7,038 nucleotides of DNA from an uncultured beta proteobacterium (GTDB lineage Bacteria; Pseudomonadota; Gammaproteobacteria; Burkholderiales; Burkholderiaceae_C), in the NCBI GenBank assembly GCA_903944555.1, contig CAJASG010000782.1, positions 1-7,038 of the forward strand, given 5' to 3'. The notes beneath the pieces are model-generated. The model made no database searches and had not been told where the DNA came from. It saw only the letters and a program-made list of their open reading frames with translations. The first letter of the stretch is position 1. The number at the start of each line of letters is the position of its first letter. Position numbers and translations under genes: made by a program. Of this stretch, positions 6,107 through 7,038 are shown one piece after another.

Positions 6107-6940
6107 ATGACAAACCACCCCATACGCTCCCAATATGAAGACTTCATGCGCCATGTGCACACTACCGGTGTGTTCAAGGCTGACCGCACGGGCACGGGCA
6201 CGAAGAGCGTGTTTGGCTACCAGATGCGCTTCGATTTAAATGAAGGCTTCCCGCTGGTCACCACCAAAAAGGTGCACTTGCGCTCCATCATCCAGGAACT
6301 GCTGTGGTTTCTGACCGGCAGCAGCAACAACCACTGGCTGAAAGAGCGCGGGGTCTCCATTTGGGATGAGTGGGCCAAGTCCGATGGCGACCTGGGCCCG
6401 GTGTATGGCGTGCAATGGCGCAGCTGGCCCAAACCGGATGGTGGCCATATTGACCAGATTGCTGAAGTCATCAAAACGCTCAAGAGCAATCCCGACTCGC
6501 GCCGCATCATCGTCAGCGCCTGGAATGTGGCCGACTTGGACAAGATGGCACTGATGCCGTGCCACGCTTTTTTCCAGTTCTATGTTGCGCCCAGCGAAGT
6601 GCCGGGCGGCAAGGGCCGCCTCTCCTGCCAGCTGTACCAGCGCAGCGCCGACATTTTCCTGGGCGTACCCTTCAACATTGCCAGCTACGCCCTGCTCACC
6701 CACATGGTGGCGCAGCAGTGCGATCTGGACGTGGGCGACTTCATCTGGACCGGGGGCGATTGCCACATCTACAGCAACCACGTGGAACAGGTGGAACTGC
6801 AACTCAGCCGTGCGCCCAAGGCCTACCCCACGCTGCGCATCTTGCGTCGTCCGGACAGCATCTTTGGCTACCAGTTTGAAGACTTCGAGGTGCAGGGTTA
6901 CGAATGCCACTCCGCCATCAAGGCGCCGGTCGCGGTTTGA
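6107..6940 (+). CDS. thyA: Thymidylate synthase
   Basis: ThyA methylates dUMP to dTMP using 5,10-methylenetetrahydrofolate, the only de novo dTMP route in organisms without ThyX; it works as a cytoplasmic homodimer. The protein has 277 residues against 264 in E. coli. Conserved elements are all present: Arg27 in K-A-D-R-T-G-T-G-T, the [10 protein letters not shown] loop at 48-57, E64 in E-L-L-W-F-L, I-W-D-E-W at 85-89, [10 protein letters not shown] at 96-105, S-R-R at 131-133, the catalytic Cys152 in [21 protein letters not shown] at 178-190, D-C-H-I-Y-S-N-H at 218-225, and the C-terminal A-P-V-A-V that closes over the active site. The extra length is about six residues at the N-terminus and seven between the catalytic Cys and Q178 (near P-S-E-V-P-G-G). 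The ATG at 6107 is the only good start before Q-Y-E-D-F and has a weak ribosome binding site. No folA (dihydrofolate reductase) gene follows within the window. Confidence 0.98.
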   Translation: MTNHPIRSQYEDFMRHVHTTGVFKADRTGTGTKSVFGYQMRFDLNEGFPLVTTKKVHLRSIIQELLWFLTGSSNNHWLKERGVSIWDEWAKSDGDLGPVYGVQWRSWPKPDGGHIDQIAEVIKTLKSNPDSRRIIVSAWNVADLDKMALMPCHAFFQFYVAPSEVPGGKGRLSCQLYQRSADIFLGVPFNIASYALLTHMVAQQCDLDVGDFIWTGGDCHIYSNHVEQVELQLSRAPKAYPTLRILRRPDSIFGYQFEDFEVQGYECHSAIKAPVAV

Positions 6941-7038
6941 TCAGCCGTCGCCAAGCATGGGCCTTAGCCGCCCTCACGCTCATGTGGGGTGTGAACTGGC
7001 CCATGATGAAGCTCTCGCTGCAGGGCATGACGCCGCTG
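6937..7038 (+). CDS. EamA/DMT-family transporter, N-terminal fragment
   Basis: This frame is open to the window end and reads [33 protein letters not shown]. The first membrane helix with the W-G-x-N-W/F-x-x-x-K motif and the following x-M-x-P-L are typical of the first helix of EamA (drug/metabolite transporter, RhaT/YdcZ-like) proteins, which have ten helices and export or import small metabolites; the substrate is unknown. Two starts are possible. TTG at 6937 overlaps the thyA stop as TTGA and places R-R just before the helix. ATG at 6904 is in frame, would overlap thyA by 37 bases, and has AGGG 6 bases upstream. Either implies co-transcription and coupled translation with thyA. The 3' part lies outside the window. 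Confidence 0.8.
   Translation, partial: MISRRQAWALAALTLMWGVNWPMMKLSLQGMTPL

Noticed and set aside
5177..6160. A 327-codon open frame on the minus strand opposite the chemoreceptor gene
   Set aside because: It is the antisense shadow of a clearly conserved receptor; its composition (His/Gly/Arg/Leu-rich) fits no family, and it has no independent start signal.
1..7038. Defence island, prophage, insertion sequence, CRISPR or toxin-antitoxin locus
   Set aside because: All coding space is taken by recognised chromosomal families, with no transposase, integrase, spacer array or terminal repeat seen on either strand.

Overview
This window looks like ordinary chromosome from a betaproteobacterium of the order Burkholderiales, most likely a Comamonadaceae member of the Rhodoferax/Polaromonas type. 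The reasons are the GC-rich codon use (roughly 60% GC by eye), the very betaproteobacterial protein sequences (long YihY protein with a C-terminal domain, DUF2069 protein, chemoreceptor, ThyA), and an intergenic palindromic element that resembles a dispersed repeat I recall from Comamonadaceae genomes. The genus is an inference; no rRNA or tRNA gene is present to settle it.

Layout, left to right. (1) The 3' part of an alpha/beta hydrolase gene (1-723, +), cut by the window start. (2) A 129-base gap with a two-hairpin repeat (736-800) and a possible promoter. (3) A small Mpo1-like (DUF962) membrane protein gene (853-1194, +). (4) A convergent yihY-type inner membrane protein gene (2415-1198, -), whose stop codon lies 3 bases from that of the DUF962 gene. 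(5) A divergent two-gene operon: a DUF2069 four-helix membrane protein (2435-2827, +) and an FAD-binding oxidoreductase of the D-2-hydroxyglutarate/D-lactate dehydrogenase type (2824-4260, +), joined by an ATGA overlap. (6) A 202-base gap, then a methyl-accepting chemotaxis protein (4463-6031, +). (7) Thymidylate synthase thyA (6107-6940, +), followed by the first 34 codons of an EamA/DMT-family transporter (from about 6937, cut by the window end), again with a stop/start overlap.

How the genes relate. Apart from the two overlapping pairs there is no evident shared pathway. ThyA makes dTMP and is essential housekeeping. The FAD enzyme probably oxidises a D-2-hydroxyacid and passes electrons to an acceptor not encoded here. 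The chemoreceptor is an orphan with no che genes nearby. YihY and DUF2069 are membrane proteins of unknown role that share a very tight divergent start region.

I found no phage gene, insertion sequence, CRISPR array, toxin-antitoxin pair, defence island or RNA gene, and no convincing new system. The points most worth a second look are the winged-helix-like C-terminal domain of the YihY protein, the 19-base divergent start region with a possibly leaderless DUF2069 mRNA, the altered methylation sites of the chemoreceptor, and the intergenic repeat.
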